From: Ceriagrion tenellum
Lineage: Eukaryota; Arthropoda; Insecta; Odonata; Coenagrionidae
Assembly (NCBI GenBank): GCA_963169105.1
Contig: OY720644.1
Coordinates: forward strand, 5,001-69,000
Direction of reading: 5' to 3'
Length of the DNA: 64,000 bases
Shown here: positions 50,334 to 61,916 of the stretch, piece by piece
Numbering within the stretch: the first letter of the stretch is position 1
How the letters are laid out: the number at the start of each line of letters is the position of its first letter
Notes under the pieces: generated by a model
The model's input: the letters and a program-made list of their open reading frames with translations, nothing else
The model's database searches: none
Told to the model about the DNA's origin: nothing
Position numbers and translations under genes: made by a program

Positions 50334-50627
50334 TTACGAAATATCATAGGTTTTCCTTTCCCTTAAAGATTCTTTGGATTCTTCAGAAATGACATTTGCA
50401 AGGGGCATCTGGTTCTCTTCCTTGAGAGTGATCTCCTTATCATCACTTTCAATGTTTCTTCCAAAGCACGAACTACATGCTGTGTCCCCAGCACCAAATT
50501 TCTCCCCTTCCTCAATAGTCTGTGGCATTGGCTGGTTCAGTGTTTCTGGTAGCAACAGAGACAGCAGCCCGGATGCAATGGAGATGATTGCAAAAATCGT
50601 TGTCGGCAGCTTGGTGTCAACTGAATC
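50334..50627 (-). CDS. SLC22-type transporter, last coding exon
   Basis: Encodes the C-terminus of a major-facilitator organic cation/anion transporter of the plasma membrane. After an acceptor ending TAG the exon opens in phase 0 with DSVDTKLPTTIFAIISIASG, which forms the last membrane helix. Next comes LLLPETLNQPMPQTIEEGE, the diagnostic SLC22 motif after TM12. A 50-residue charged cytoplasmic tail follows, ending RERKTYDIS and a stop at 50,334-50,336. It joins the exon at 58,347-58,537 (..LTPLISLL) in matching phase. Substrate cannot be predicted. The 7.7 kb intron before this exon holds a LINE. Confidence 0.88.
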   Translation of the reverse strand, partial: DSVDTKLPTTIFAIISIASGLLSLLLPETLNQPMPQTIEEGEKFGAGDTACSSCFGRNIESDDKEITLKEENQMPLANVISEESKESLRERKTYDIS

Positions 50628-50813
50628 CTATGAATGATGGAGATTACAAATTTATTAATATTGCACGTTCTAAGTGCTATTCTGGTTGGAATGGTGGATT
50701 CTTTTTTGTGCCAGAAAAATCAACAGGAATGACACACAAGTTTTTATGGTGCTAGTGGCAGTAGGGTGGGGTAGCAACTTGCAGTGGTGAATTATTATTA
50801 ATTTCCAAAAATT

Positions 50814-50880
50814 GCGCGTGTGCGTGTGCATGCGCGTGCGCGTGTGCGTGTGCGTGTGTGTGCGCGTGTGCGTGTGTGTG
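50814..50880. repeat. (GT/GC)n microsatellite
   Basis: Alternating purine-pyrimidine tract of GTGT and GCGC dinucleotides, about 67 bp, in the last intron of the transporter gene. Such tracts can adopt Z-DNA. Confidence 0.95.
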
Positions 50881-52056
50881 AGAAAGAAATTATAAAAGTT
50901 ACCTATTATTTCCTTTTTTGTCATTAAAATTTTGTAATTTTTATTCCAGCCTCTTTCTATGTAATATTTTACAATTATTTTAAGCTTGTGCTCACCTTCG
51001 TTTGACAAATTCCTCTTTCAAAAATTGGTTGTACCCCTCCCTAGCTTATAAAAAAACTGGCAGATTAGCACACGCTTAACTTACTTATAGAAAAAATTTT
51101 TTCAGATATTTGGAGGCAATAGAAGTTGTGGCTGCAATAATTTTTTCACTTATGTTTTTTTACATTTATTTCTGTTACAATTCAGTGACCCATCGACCAT
51201 TAGTTATATTAAATAAAATAATAATATATTTGTTTCAGATTTTACATCCACCTCCTATACATTAGATTTCCCTTGATTTACACTTTTTTCTTCGCCCCCT
51301 TCAAAAGTGTAAAAGAGACCATAAACACTGTACTTAACTGGCCATGCTAACGTGAGACAGGATAAATATAAGACACCAAAATAGATAAATAAACATCAAA
51401 ATAGACATCAAAGGGTCAGAGACCAGGATAAATCACTGGTTTACCAGATTCATACACACAATAAATCATCACTGAAACTGATGTGTATCAAGTGAAGTAT
51501 GAGTGCTGAAGTGCGCATATGGGAAACCTACGCCAGTGCGCATGCAGAGAGATTCCCAAGCTGTGTATGGGGCAGCGACACCAGGCTCTTCCATCTCTCA
51601 AGTCAGCAAGGCAGTCCAGTCTCGTCCCGTCAGAGCGATGGTTACTCATGAAGTGGATCTTAGCCTGTGTACCAGTGTCATTGTTTCGTTCATGTATTTG
51701 TCCATCAGCAATAAATGCCACGACACCCTGAAGTATATTAGTTTTCATTCCAAACATAACACTAGTATACTAACTAACACTAGTATAAATACACAAGTAA
51801 TCACAAAAGTATGGCTACAATCATTATTAGTATTAGATTACATTAAGTATTAGACAATATAGGGTTGAAGCTTTTAAGTGCTTTCAGAAGCATAAAGTCA
51901 GTAAAGAAACCGGTTCAGGAAGCACCCTTTCAACACAACCCCACCCTTCAAGAGCAGGCACAAGAATATCAACTGTTACTAAGACTTACTTTTTACCTAG
52001 TTTCATTTATCATTGTCATCCTCAGTGCTAGGACAACTTGAGGATAGTAAAAATAA
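50881..52056. other. Intron sequence, no feature recognised
   Basis: AT-rich intron DNA. A more GC-rich block at 51,490-51,720 holds open frames on both strands, but neither resembles a transporter exon, and the exon phases on each side already join without it. Confidence 0.5.
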
Positions 52057-52640
52057 GTCAAAGACAGGGGCGATCCCAGGAATTTTTTTTCGGGGGAGGA
52101 GACTACCATTAAATTATGGCAATTTTCAATCATCCTAAAAAAGACTATAAAACTGTTACATCATTATATCTATATCGTGGCCTTGCACTCTGCCATCGGG
52201 CGGGGGTAGGTCACAACCAGAGGGAGGAAAGGGAGTGAGAGGGTTTGAGGTACACAGGGGGCAGGTAGTGAAAGGGGGGAGGGGTGGGTGCGATTTCAGA
52301 GGAGGATTGAGTCGGGTAAGAAGAGCCTTTGACATAGCGATCAGATATGCACAATGTTTTAATCGAGATTATAAAGAACAAACAAGAAAAAACAATTTAA
52401 CACAATCCTTTTTTTAGATACCTGGGAGATGTGGAAGTTAAAAAAAAACATTATACACATAAAGGCTTCCTTTTAGTAGTATTAGGGTGATTAGGGTGCT
52501 TCGACGACTAAGTTCATTCGCACCACGTCAACCTAACATCACCATGTCAAGTTATTTAAAATAAATAGTTAAATAGACAAATAGAAGCAACACAACTCAC
52601 ATTAAAATGGGCGTGAGATAAAACACCAAATAATGGTTGG

Positions 52641-54250
52641 TCACAAACAGTTAAAAAGCCCAGACTCTTTTAAAAATAACATTTTCCTACAGACACAATC
52701 AGGATCGTCTCCTAGGACGTGTCCTAGGTCTCCCCTGATGTTCAGCCGGATGCGCAGAGCATGGTACCTATCACACGCCGTCAGAAGGTGTCTCACAGTA
52801 ATGGGAGAGTCGCAATCCTCACAGTAGGGTGGGATCTTCTCTTTGATGAAGAGGTAAGAGTGAGTGAGGGCACAGTGCCCTATCCTCAACCGTGTGATTG
52901 GGACCTCTTCCCTGCGAGTCCTCCCGACTGATGTGGGCCACACTGATACAACCGGCTTTATGGTGCGCAACTTATTTTCTGTCAGGGAATGCCAGGTTTC
53001 CTTCCACTGTCAAAAGGCTACGTTTCCCAACATAGCCTTTAAGTCTTCGTACGGTACCAATACTGACGAAATGTGTTCGTCTTGAAGAGCCTTCTTCGCT
53101 GTCGAGTCTGCCATCTTGTTACCGGCTATTCCCACGTGTCCAGGTACCCAAAGAAAACGGATAACGATTCCCTTCTTAGAAAGGGATAAAAGATGATTAT
53201 GAATCTCCTGGACAAGTGGGCGCATCGGGGAATAACCGGAAATGGCCTGCAGCGCACTCATAGAGTCACTACAGACCATGTATGCGCCGCAATTGCCTCT
53301 AATGCCACCAAGAGCCATCTTTATGGCGAAAAGCTCCGCCATGTAGATACTGCACAGCGGGCTTAGCTTCACCCCGATGACTCCATGGTGGGACGAGAAC
53401 ACCGCGCATGCACATGCCGACTTGGATTTCGAACCATCCATAAACACGGGAGTGAAATCGGAGTGGCGGCACAGCTCTTCCCTAAAAAGTTGTTGGTACT
53501 CCATGGGCGTCGTGGAACCTTTCTGGCCAGTTAGTAGGGTAAAACTACACCTAGGGTAGGGCACTCGCCATAGTGGGTGACCAGAATATCCATGGCCGTA
53601 CACTTCTGGAAGTCTCACATCTGTTCCTTCCATAAAATTTTTAAAACGGATGCTCAGGGTTCTGGTGGCCCTTTGTCCGCCTGTTAAAAATGCTTAAAAA
53701 CCTGGGATTAAAAATTACATTGAAACACGGGTGAGTCCTCATGGATAAAATTTTTGCGACATAGTTAGCCATTAAGATGTTCCTCCGGGTATCCAGCGGG
53801 GGCTCTCCGGCATCCGAGTATACGCTTAAAACGGGAGACGTCCTGAACGCCAAACGTAGCCCCGCGTTGTGAATCGTTGCCAGCGGTTTCAGGTAGCTTT
53901 TGCAGCCCAAGGAGTAGACGAAACATCCATAGTCCAACTTGGAATGCACCATTGCCCTGTAAAATGAAAGCATGGTGGTCCTGTCGGTGCCCCATGTAGT
54001 GTGCGATAAAACACATAAAATATTTAAAACGTTAAAACATTTTTCTTTAAGAATCCGGATGTGTTCCTTCCAATTAAGCTTGGAATCGAACACCATCCCG
54101 AGAAAACGAACCGATTCAGCGTATGGTAAAACCCTTCCTCCGAGACATAACTCTGGTGGTATATGGTTGTCCCTGAAATGATGAAAATGTACACATTTTG
54201 TCTTTTCCACAGAGAAGCGGAAGCCGTTATTTTGGGATCAGCCGTCCAGT
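52641..54250 (-). pseudogene. LINE ORF2 C-terminus: RT thumb, RNase H, Cys-rich tail
   Basis: This begins just after the missing RT catalytic core with FRFSVEKTKCVHFHHF and ESVRFLGMVFDSKLNWKEHI, both thumb/connection motifs. A frame change near 53,640 leads into RNase H, which degrades RNA in hybrids. Its acidic residues are all visible: FTPVFMDGSKS, YMAELFAIKMAL, VCSDSMSALQAI, and GHVGIAGNKMADSTAKK. A second frame change near 53,000 leads to RLRIGHCALTHSYLF and the tail motif CEDCDSPITVRHLLTAC, ending at 52,641. The YADD motif and fingers/palm are absent: the residues before this part (KRVFWMEFVNSINHRTPLAQ) belong to the pre-RT linker. Confidence 0.8.
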
Positions 54251-54756
54251 TTATTAAGACAGAGTTACGTCGCGAGGGGAGCTCATGATTTGGCCATTAA
54301 TTCTCAAGCAAGAGACACCGTACTCCCTGCGGGAGCCCAAGTGCATCTCACCTTATTCAACGCCTGTGCAAGTGGTGTCCTGTGGTTAATGCTATTGACG
54401 AATTCCATCCAGAAGACCCTTTTTGCCTCCTTCACGACTCGTCGAGCTTTCGCTCGCAGTCGACGGAAGGACGAAAGGTTTGTTGCGGTTGGGTACTTTT
54501 TAAAAAGACAGGTTTTTTTTTTTTTTTTTTAAATCAAGCACCTTGCTAAAACCTCCACATTGTGTGTGGCTTCTCAATTAAAATTGTGTTTAAAATTAAA
54601 AGCGTCTCTAAAATTCTGCCAATCCGCTTTACGGACAATCCAATTGCCCGGTCGGATTAAATCAGTGTTAAAACTTCGTTCAGAATTTATTAAAATGGAG
54701 AAGTGCTTAGGCCTCTTGAGCTTCCCCACAAAGGGGTCATGGGCGTTAAAATCACC

Positions 54757-55146
54757 CTATAATATAAATGGCCTAGGCAACAGCTGGACAAGTCTCTCTA
54801 GGTTGTAACAAATTACCGGTGCACCCTCCGCCATATAAACGTTGCATAACGTTATATTTTGCGGGGTAAACAAGGTTATTGCCACAGCCTGAAACATGGT
54901 GTCAATCCGTACTCGAGAGGTGTAAAGGGCCTCCCAAACAGCAATCACCACCCCGCCATGGGCTCTATGACCAGTAAGGTCATCTAGCCTTTTGACCTTG
55001 TATCCCCTTAAAATTCCACTGTCCCTCGCCTTAAGATGCGTCTCCTGGAGACATATAAAAGAAGGGTTAAAATCTCGGATTAAAATGGCCAGCTCCTCCT
55101 TATGCCTATAAAATCCATTACAGTTCCACTGTAAGATAGGGGTCAT
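54757..55146 (-). pseudogene. LINE ORF2 N-terminus: endonuclease domain, truncated
   Basis: Exonuclease-endonuclease-phosphatase (APE-type) domain that nicks target DNA. It starts MTPILQWNCNGFYRHKEELA, with the conserved Asn of QWNCNG and Glu of CLQETHLKARD, and includes a core strand NITLCNVYMAEG. In-frame TAG at 54,757-54,759 sits where leucine is expected, right before GDFNAHDPF (the conserved Asp/Asn motif). Just after that, the sequence jumps to KHFSILINSERSF, which resembles the segment after the final SDH motif. About 50 codons of the domain are therefore missing. No functional nuclease can be made. Confidence 0.78.
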
Positions 55147-55239
55147 AAAATTTAAAAATATATAAATAAATATATAAATAAATAAAAGACCTAAAAATAA
55201 ATAAAAATTTTAAGAAAAAAGGAGCAGCCTAAGTCCGGA

Positions 55240-56414
55240 CTACGGAGTGATCAGCGCTTGAGGCTTCCTTCCCTTTTTTCTAATTATTTCAATTTCTGTA
55301 TCTGAGATACAGAAATCTTCCTCCATGGCTATCCGCGGAGGCATTTTTGCCTTACCAGATGGACCGGGGGATTGTGAGTTCCCACACTTTGTTTGCGTGG
55401 CCCCGGTGGTGGTTTTGGTGGGGTTCTTCCTAGGAGAACCCGGACCGGTGGTTTACGTATTTTGTGTCGGATTTGTGGCCTTAGCCGGCGTGGCCGATTT
55501 CTGTGCAGAGGCTTTAGTTTTTTGGCTCACAATTTCTTCCGTCTGTGTCAAAATGGTGACCTTGGCAGTTTGAGGGGAAGCGACATGAGCGTATGATTTG
55601 GAAAAAGTAGGAGCAACTTGTGCTCTGTACTTTTTCCGAGCCTCGAAGTACGGGATTTTTTCAACCGTCTTGATCTCCATTACTTGCGCTCCTCGATCAT
55701 CTTTGGGCAATCACGTGAGTACACCGGATGTGCACCCTCGCAATTGACACAAAGTGGGTCACCTGTGCATTCCGCACCCTCATGCTTCTCCAGGCCGCAG
55801 CGGGGACAGGTGGCCTTGCCCTCGCACCATGTGGCCATGTGGCCGAGTCGCTGGCACTGGTAACATCGCATGGGTGCCGGTATGAATGGCCGCACTGGCA
55901 CCGATTCATAACCGACAAACACCCTGTCGGGGAGCTGGTCAAGCGTGAACGTGAGTACAACAGACGTCGTGTTTACCCTTTCTCCATTGCACTTTGTAGT
56001 GAGTCGACGAGCATCGGTGACCCCCTGAGAGGCCATCTCCCGCTTGATCTCGTCGATCTCAACGTACAAAAGGTCGTAGTGACTAATCACTCCCCGACAG
56101 GTGTTCAAGGTGCGGTGCACCTCGACTTTAACAAGGATTTTAACAAACTTTTCAAAAAGCAATAATTTCTCGCTTTGAGCCCTCGTAGCCGTTTCGATGA
56201 GCAGTGTGCCATCGCGAAGTTTCTTTGCCGATTTTAGTTCCCCAGGAACTGAACCAGACAATACTTTATGAATAAGGAAGGGAGACACCTTCAGGCTCTC
56301 CCCTTCCTTCTGGCACCTCATCACTAAGTAGCGCAGACTAGCACCGGGAACATTACCTCCCCCGCCCGTTTCCGGACGGGATCTTTTAGGTGGTGGAAGG
56401 AATTCATCCGCCAT
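55240..56414 (-). pseudogene. LINE ORF1 (gag-like, three CCHC knuckles), frameshifted
   Basis: RNA-binding ORF1 protein that packages the LINE transcript. I chose the ATG at 56,414 (MADEFLPPPKRSRPETGG), because upstream codons in the same frame lie in 5' UTR-like sequence. After an RRM-like middle part come three zinc knuckles: CYQCQRLGHMATWC, CPRCGLEKHEGAEC and CVNCEGAHPVYSRDC. The frame stops at 55,680 directly after RDCPKMIEERK. The following residues MEIKTVEKIPYFEARKKYR continue in a second frame to 55,453, then a third frame ends ..PQALITP at 55,240. Two one-base changes would explain this. Confidence 0.78.
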
Positions 56415-57030
56415 GCCTAAACTTGATTCATCCCCCGGTCTGCCCACCCACCATGGAGCCACACATTCGGGACGTAGCCGCAAACCAGTGAGGTCACCAG
56501 GGCTACCCGAGGGGATATAGCACCCTAGAGGTGGTTGTCTGTTTCGGGTTGGTTCTTCGATGCACGGGCCCACCAAACTCGTACATCTCCGATCGCCCTA
56601 CGCAGACCCCCACCTCCCAGGCACTCGCCACCATAAAGCATAGAACCACGGAAGCAAATTGACCGGGAGTGGCTAGCTCCCGGCCACCCATTTACACAGA
56701 ATCCGGGGCCAAAGAGGCGTATTGGCCCCTGGTCCATACCGGGCATCCGACAGCCGGCTGGGAACCACAGACCTCACCCTCCAGGTTCCCCTTATCCTCC
56801 TTACGGGTCTCCGCACACGGCAAACATGTGGGTGAATCGCAGGCCAGGTGGTGTGGCTGCACGCAGACAGGTGATCCACAAGACTGTCCGGGCTCAACCC
56901 TTGCTGGCTCTGGGTTTGTTTTCGGGGTTGTCTCCCCGCCCTTTTAGTCGCCTCTTACGACAAGCAGGGATACTGCGGGAGTATTCTCCATCCCCCTACC
57001 CACAGGGATGTGCTTCCTTTTAACACTGGT

Positions 57031-58346
57031 CTTATTGTTCTTAAACTTTCCCCAGGCGGAAACAAAATTTAGTATGTCCAAAAATGAGATTTTACACAGA
57101 CTAAAATAAATCAAAAAAACGATCAACCTAATTCTCACAAATTCTACATGCATTCACACGACATTCTGAGGGGAAGAAAGGGGAAAAAATATTTTTTTAA
57201 ATACGGACAAAATGATACGGACGTCGTCTCTTCTTTCACAATTACGTCTCTTTCACTTGGGAAATGCGGGAGGTGATTTTTGGGCAGGGTACAGTACTTA
57301 TCAGGTCACTTTTTCTTATGATGTCGCCGGTGATGACGATGGTTCTCCTGATGGTGGCTGTGGTCGTGGCTTGTGCCTGTGGCTGCACAGTCACGGAGGG
57401 TGGCTTCCCTGACAGCAGAGACTTTTGAGTGGCTGCTCCTCCCGATTCCAGCCGCTCAAATTTTCCTTCCTTCACCTGGCTCTCCATCCTCTTGGGGAAT
57501 TGACCCACTCCTCTCGCAACTTCCCCTGTCAGCCCCCCATTTTGCAGCCCTGCTTCGCCTCACTTAACGTAACCACTCAGAAAGAAGAAGCAGGAGAAGA
57601 ATCTCGCTTCTGTCCTGCGCACGTCTTTTATAGGGTCTCAGGGAGAGTCTCGGGGTGGAAAGCGGAGATCACTTCCTCTTCATTGAGGGGGGTGTGGAGT
57701 GGAAACAGCGGAGATCACTTAATGGGGCCATATCACTGGCCAAGGGGGGATAGAAACAAAAATGGGGGAGAGGAACATAACATTGCTCACTCACTCGACT
57801 GTTCACACAAGATAGCATTTACACACTGACAGTCCCCACATTCACTCAAACACAAAAACCACTTAGGCTCTCCTTAGCCCTCGGCAAATCCCGGTCAACT
57901 CTCCTCTAATTATGTAACGTCCAAACGGGACTTGTTAAAATATATATTATTATAATAATGAGCATAATAATTACTATTATACTTTTCAGATCAGTGATCG
58001 GAGTGTATAATGTTGTATTTGGTAACTACGTCTAGTTGTTAAAATTGTTTTGCAAAATCCCAAAATTTTCAGGGGGGGATGTCTCCCCTTACCCTAGGAT
58101 CGCCCCTCATCAATGACTATGCAAAATGTCACTGAACTAACCATGTGCTTTGTGTAGTTCAAATTCACACCCTCCTACAAATTTCTACCAATGGACTCGA
58201 ACGTCAATTTTGATGTAAATTAAAAACAAATATTTTTTCTAATTATGGTGTAAGCAACCGTATTAATGAATATAACTCACAAATATTCCTATATTTCTTC
58301 AATTTTATAGAATGTGGATATGCATGCATGTATGAAAAATACTTAC
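57031..58346. other. Intron and transposon remnant, no gene recognised
   Basis: A minus-strand frame at 57,242-57,508 (88 codons) is Thr/Ser-rich without a known domain. A 13-bp word GCGGAGATCACTT occurs twice (about 57,663 and 57,709). A G-run and an inverted TIR-like end lie at 58,065-58,108. Confidence 0.5.
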
Positions 58347-58537
58347 TAAGAGAGAAATCAGTGGTGTCAAGGCTCCACTTAAACGTGCAAACATACTGCC
58401 CACTCCAATAGCTGTGTTCCGCACCACAGTCGGGAAAAGTTCTGCTGTATAGTTGTAAATTATCGCAAATGATCCAGCAATCATGAACTTTCCAATCATT
58501 ACAATAGTTGTCGCAGAAACACTACCAGCAGATGTAT
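58347..58537 (-). CDS. SLC22-type transporter, penultimate coding exon
   Basis: 191 bp exon with acceptor ACTTCAATACAG (58,538 upward) and donor GTAAGTATT (58,346 downward). It encodes TSAGSVSATTIVMIGKF, then FAIIYNYTAELFPTVVRN, the strongly conserved SLC22 motif after TM10. AIGVGSMFARLSGALTPLIS forms the following helix. The first two bases complete a GAT codon begun in the 59,684 exon, and the end is phase 0. A spurious ATG upstream (58,556) lies in the intron. The tyrosine-rich YNYTAELFP differs from the more usual YLYTAELYP only conservatively. Confidence 0.9.
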
Positions 58538-59683
58538 CTGTATTGAAGTAGAACACATAGAATCAAACCCATGCAATTATTGGTATTAAACATAAGAAGC
58601 ATATACGTTATTCATGGCTCAATTCCACTTCATTGAGCCTTATCTTCATTAAAATTGTGCCTAAAATAAAAAGTCTTGTGTATAACATATGAAGTTCCAA
58701 TTCATATATATTATTAATTCCAAATGAGCTAATATAGTTCAAAATTCATGATTTAATCAAGAATCCATTCCATGAGTACCAAGCCACTGAAATAAAGAGC
58801 CTGTGATTTGCATTCCTGCACCAGAGAAGTAAGCATGCAGCAATTTAATGAGAAAATGGAAAAAAATTTTCATTTAATATTATTACAGAAGTTATGAAAA
58901 TTTTTAGCATCAAATACTAATTAACATTGTTTATAGTGGAGTACCATATAATTTAAATTAGTTAATTTACAAAATTAGTTTAAACAATAAAAAAATAACG
59001 TGAGTAAGATTCCCGTCTTATTACAAAACACAGAAAACAAAAATAAAACTAGCAAAAGAGTCATGACAATAAATAAGAATTTTAAATATAAGAGATCCAA
59101 AAATGACTTTGAGCCTTAAGAGCAATTCGTCACTAAATTTCTAAATGGTAGCCGGTGCCTTAAATACCAACGCTTTCCATACCGAGCTGATCTGGTAAGA
59201 TCGATCAGAGATGGTAAATGTGGGGAATGACAGCGATAGTCTTCATCGAGCTGGTGATTTAATTAGGAGCTTAATGAGTTCATCAGTTTCTTACAAACAG
59301 GGGTAGTTAATTTCATGAGACTGGCCAACTGTTGTAACTTATTCTGCTGCTATAAATTATTATCGAAAGCTCTTCATGCATGAAGGAAGGAAGACATCCT
59401 GAAGTAAACATAGTGAAGTCTACCGTAAAGTGTGGCTTTCATCATACCAGCGGAAACTTTTGTTCCTTTGAAGATTATTTTTAGGCCATTTGGGAGATTG
59501 TGGTTTTATTAGTGAAGATGACAGTTCATGTAGAAATGATACAGACTTTAGACACCCCTAGTGGAATATATGAATTGTAATAGGCTAAGAGCATGGTTTT
59601 GCTTAGTTACTGTATGTCCATGAGAACTGACAACGAGTAACTATCAAATTGCAACATGTATGTAGGTTAGTGCAGGTAAGTAC
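58538..59683. other. Transporter intron, 1.15 kb
   Basis: AT-rich intron bounded by the GT at 59,683 and the AG at 58,538 (minus strand). No further coding or repeat feature recognised. Confidence 0.7.
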
Positions 59684-59898
59684 CTTGAGGAATGTAGGCT
59701 GCTACAATGCAAGATAGGCCACCAAGAACCATTAAGGTACTTATTAATGGGCGCCGTCCAGTACGATCCATTAAGTACACTGTTGTTGCATAACTGGGCC
59801 ACTCCACAAGACCAACAAGGAATAGAAGCAGAAATGGATTGCCAAATAGTTTTCCAGTGTTCAGAGATAGGCCGTAGTATACTATACTATTGGCAAAC
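59684..59898 (-). CDS. SLC22-type transporter, antepenultimate coding exon
   Basis: 215 bp exon with acceptor TTAATCTTCCAG and donor GTACTTACC. It encodes FANSIVYYGLSLNTG, a hallmark of the seventh membrane helix in SLC22 proteins. NPFLLLFLVGLVEWPSYATT (eighth helix) follows, then the cytoplasmic MFS signature DRTGRRP and a ninth helix ending AAYIPQ. Upstream exons for the first six helices are not visible in the window and must lie beyond 64,000 or be too diverged to recognise. Transport of small organic ions is inferred from family only. Confidence 0.9.
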
Positions 59899-61916
59899 CT
59901 GGAAGATTAAAAAAAAAGCTCATTAGTGAATTTGGTACATAATTTTATTTAGAACATGTGTATATTCTTTTTTCATGTCGTCATACCACCAACAATATAA
60001 CCAGTTTCATTTTGTATTGGATGGTTGCAGTTAAAACATTTCCATTCCAGTCAAAATACAGTTACTGGCGTGACAATTAAAGAAGAGTCCATTTTTCGAG
60101 CCTGTATAGAAAATCCAGAAATTTGACGGTTAACTGCATTTTTGGTTCTATTTCCATCATAATTTGATACGACATTTTCTAAACCTTTGCAAGTGATTTC
60201 TAAAAGTTTCAATATTAAAAGTTTATTTGTTGTAGAGCTGTCGTTAATTTTGCTAAACAACTTAATTATTCCTTTTAGTTCAGAATGTGTTTTTTCAGTC
60301 TGGAAGAAAGAACGTTGCATGGCCACTTCCAACTGAAAAATATATGTGGTTTCACATTTCATTTTCCAGTTTTCACTTATTAGCAGCGGCTAAAGGTTCA
60401 ACAATTTTCGTGATAAACGCCAGTGTTTCATTTTCTCCGAAAACCTCCGATTTCAAATTATCCCAGAACCACTTAAAATTAAAGTTTGGAATAAAAATTG
60501 GATTAACATTATCAAACAACTCATTATCTTTAATTTCAAGTAAGTCGTTTGCCATTTGTTACATATTTGAAGTTTCTATAGAACAAAATGGTGGACAGAT
60601 TTTTTCACTCATTTCTTAAGTTAAAGCAATAAAATAGTTTATTCACTCACCGATACAGGCCGAGGCTGAGGCATACAAGATATTCTTCAATGCTTTCAAA
60701 ATGTGAACCCGAAGATAACTTTTGCATCCATTCGCGTCCCCGAAAACGAAATTTTGATGTCGCGCCATAGTCTGCTCTGCCCACCTCGAACGACTCGGAT
60801 TCATAAATATATTAAAAAGGACCTCTACTGATGTTTTAACCATGGAATTATGGGAAAACCCAGGTTTAATTACGCAAATAGGAAGCCGAAAGCCTGTATA
60901 ACTGGCTTCAGTGGAAATGAAAATAAAATTTTATGGTTGTAAGGTTGTATGATGTAGAGTTGAGGAGTTTATCACCTACTATTTTGAAACTGAGTTACTT
61001 TTAGTTATCCTACTTTTCTTTCATTCATTGGAATACAGAACCACATGCAATTTTGTTCATACCCCTCTGAGACAAATACCATGAGCGCTCGTACTTTGAT
61101 CTTAAGTTGGTGCTACATATTTTTGGGCCTTCAACTATTTTATTCAAATACAAAGGTCATTTGTCGTGAAACCATCGAAGATTAAGCATTTTCCCTAGAA
61201 CGCTATCTTGGCCAAATATGCCACATTTCTCATAGTTGCTCTGATCCCTCACTGAAAGCCTCCTTTCCACTGGTGAAATATGCTACTTCTATCTCCTTGT
61301 CATCAAAAACAATACAGCCCCTCACCTCCATCAACATCTTTATTTGTTCATTGCGTAGCAATACTTTTAAACTATTTGACATTATGAGTCTTCGGAAAAG
61401 ATCCTCGTTAGTGGAGGTTACTGCGGAGATTTTCCCAGTAAAATATTCATGAAACCTCTTGAAATCTCTTTGTCTGGCCATTTATTTCCTATTCCCTTTC
61501 CTATAGTTACCCCAGCGAAATTATTGCCTCTTTTGCTATTCAGACCCCTTGAATTCTGAACTATGGGTGCCATGAAGAACTGTGCAGATATAATTCAACG
61601 AACTGCTCGGCTGTTGCCACAATAAACGTTCGAGGCCGTTCCATTGAGTGTCAATCCATGAACAATGCCATGAATATTTTATGTTCGAGCCATGAACATG
61701 ATCGAGAATCTTTGGATGAGGTCTTTGTCGATACCTAAATGATAAATAATGATTATCGCTACAATTGGATTGTTATATAAAAGTGAGTATTTAAATGTAA
61801 TATGCTTGGAAACGCATGAAGATTTCATGCGCTTCATACGAACGTTGTTTAATCTGAATCTATAAACCCGAACCACAATGATGCCATTGATCCTGACCTT
61901 TCTTTTTTTTTTTCAG
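59899..61916. other. Mostly non-coding stretch with unassigned minus-strand frames
   Basis: Minus-strand frames at 60,051-60,362 (103 codons), 60,373-60,555 (60 codons), 60,643-60,843 (66 codons) and 61,230-61,481 (83 codons) have protein-like composition but no domain I recognise. The 60,643 frame ends at a good donor (GTGAGTGA). The 60,555 and 60,362 frames are separated by a stop and a frame change. They could be remnants of one gene or mobile element. No upstream SLC22 exon was found here. Confidence 0.35.

Larger units (their letters stand above)
52440..57030 (-). mobile_element. Internally deleted I-like non-LTR retrotransposon
   Basis: Minus-strand LINE, same sense as the host transporter gene. 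From 5' to 3' it has a 5' UTR with the recurrent arthropod-LINE motif CTTGTCGTAAGAGGCGACTA near 56,950-56,970, a zinc-knuckle gag ORF, an AT-rich (TAAA)-like intergenic stretch near 55,150-55,215, then ORF2 with apurinic-type endonuclease, RT thumb, RNase H and a Cys-rich tail. RNase H plus CCHC gag points to the I group. Several frameshifts, stops and two large internal deletions make it dead. The exact 3' end near 52,440 and 5' end near 57,030 are estimates. Confidence 0.85.
52065..58108. mobile_element. Possible hAT-like element termini enclosing the LINE
   Basis: CAGGGGCGATCCCAGG at 52,065 has a near-complementary end at 58,094-58,108 (AGGGGCGATCCTAGG on the minus strand). Flanking octamers GTCAAAGA (52,057-52,064) and ATCAATGA (58,109-58,116) agree at 6 of 8 positions, compatible with an old 8-bp target duplication as made by hAT elements. 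A G-rich stretch follows each end. No transposase is seen, and most of the interior is LINE. The call rests on the ends only. Confidence 0.35.

Noticed and set aside
50670..51008. 112-codon frame with a Thr-His run
   Set aside because: Translation of the GT/GC microsatellite.
51488..51757. Extra SLC22 exon or independent gene
   Set aside because: No membrane helix or family motif; the neighbouring exons already join in phase without it; frames are open on both strands.
55728..56165. 145-codon plus-strand frame
   Set aside because: Antisense shadow of the LINE gag gene.
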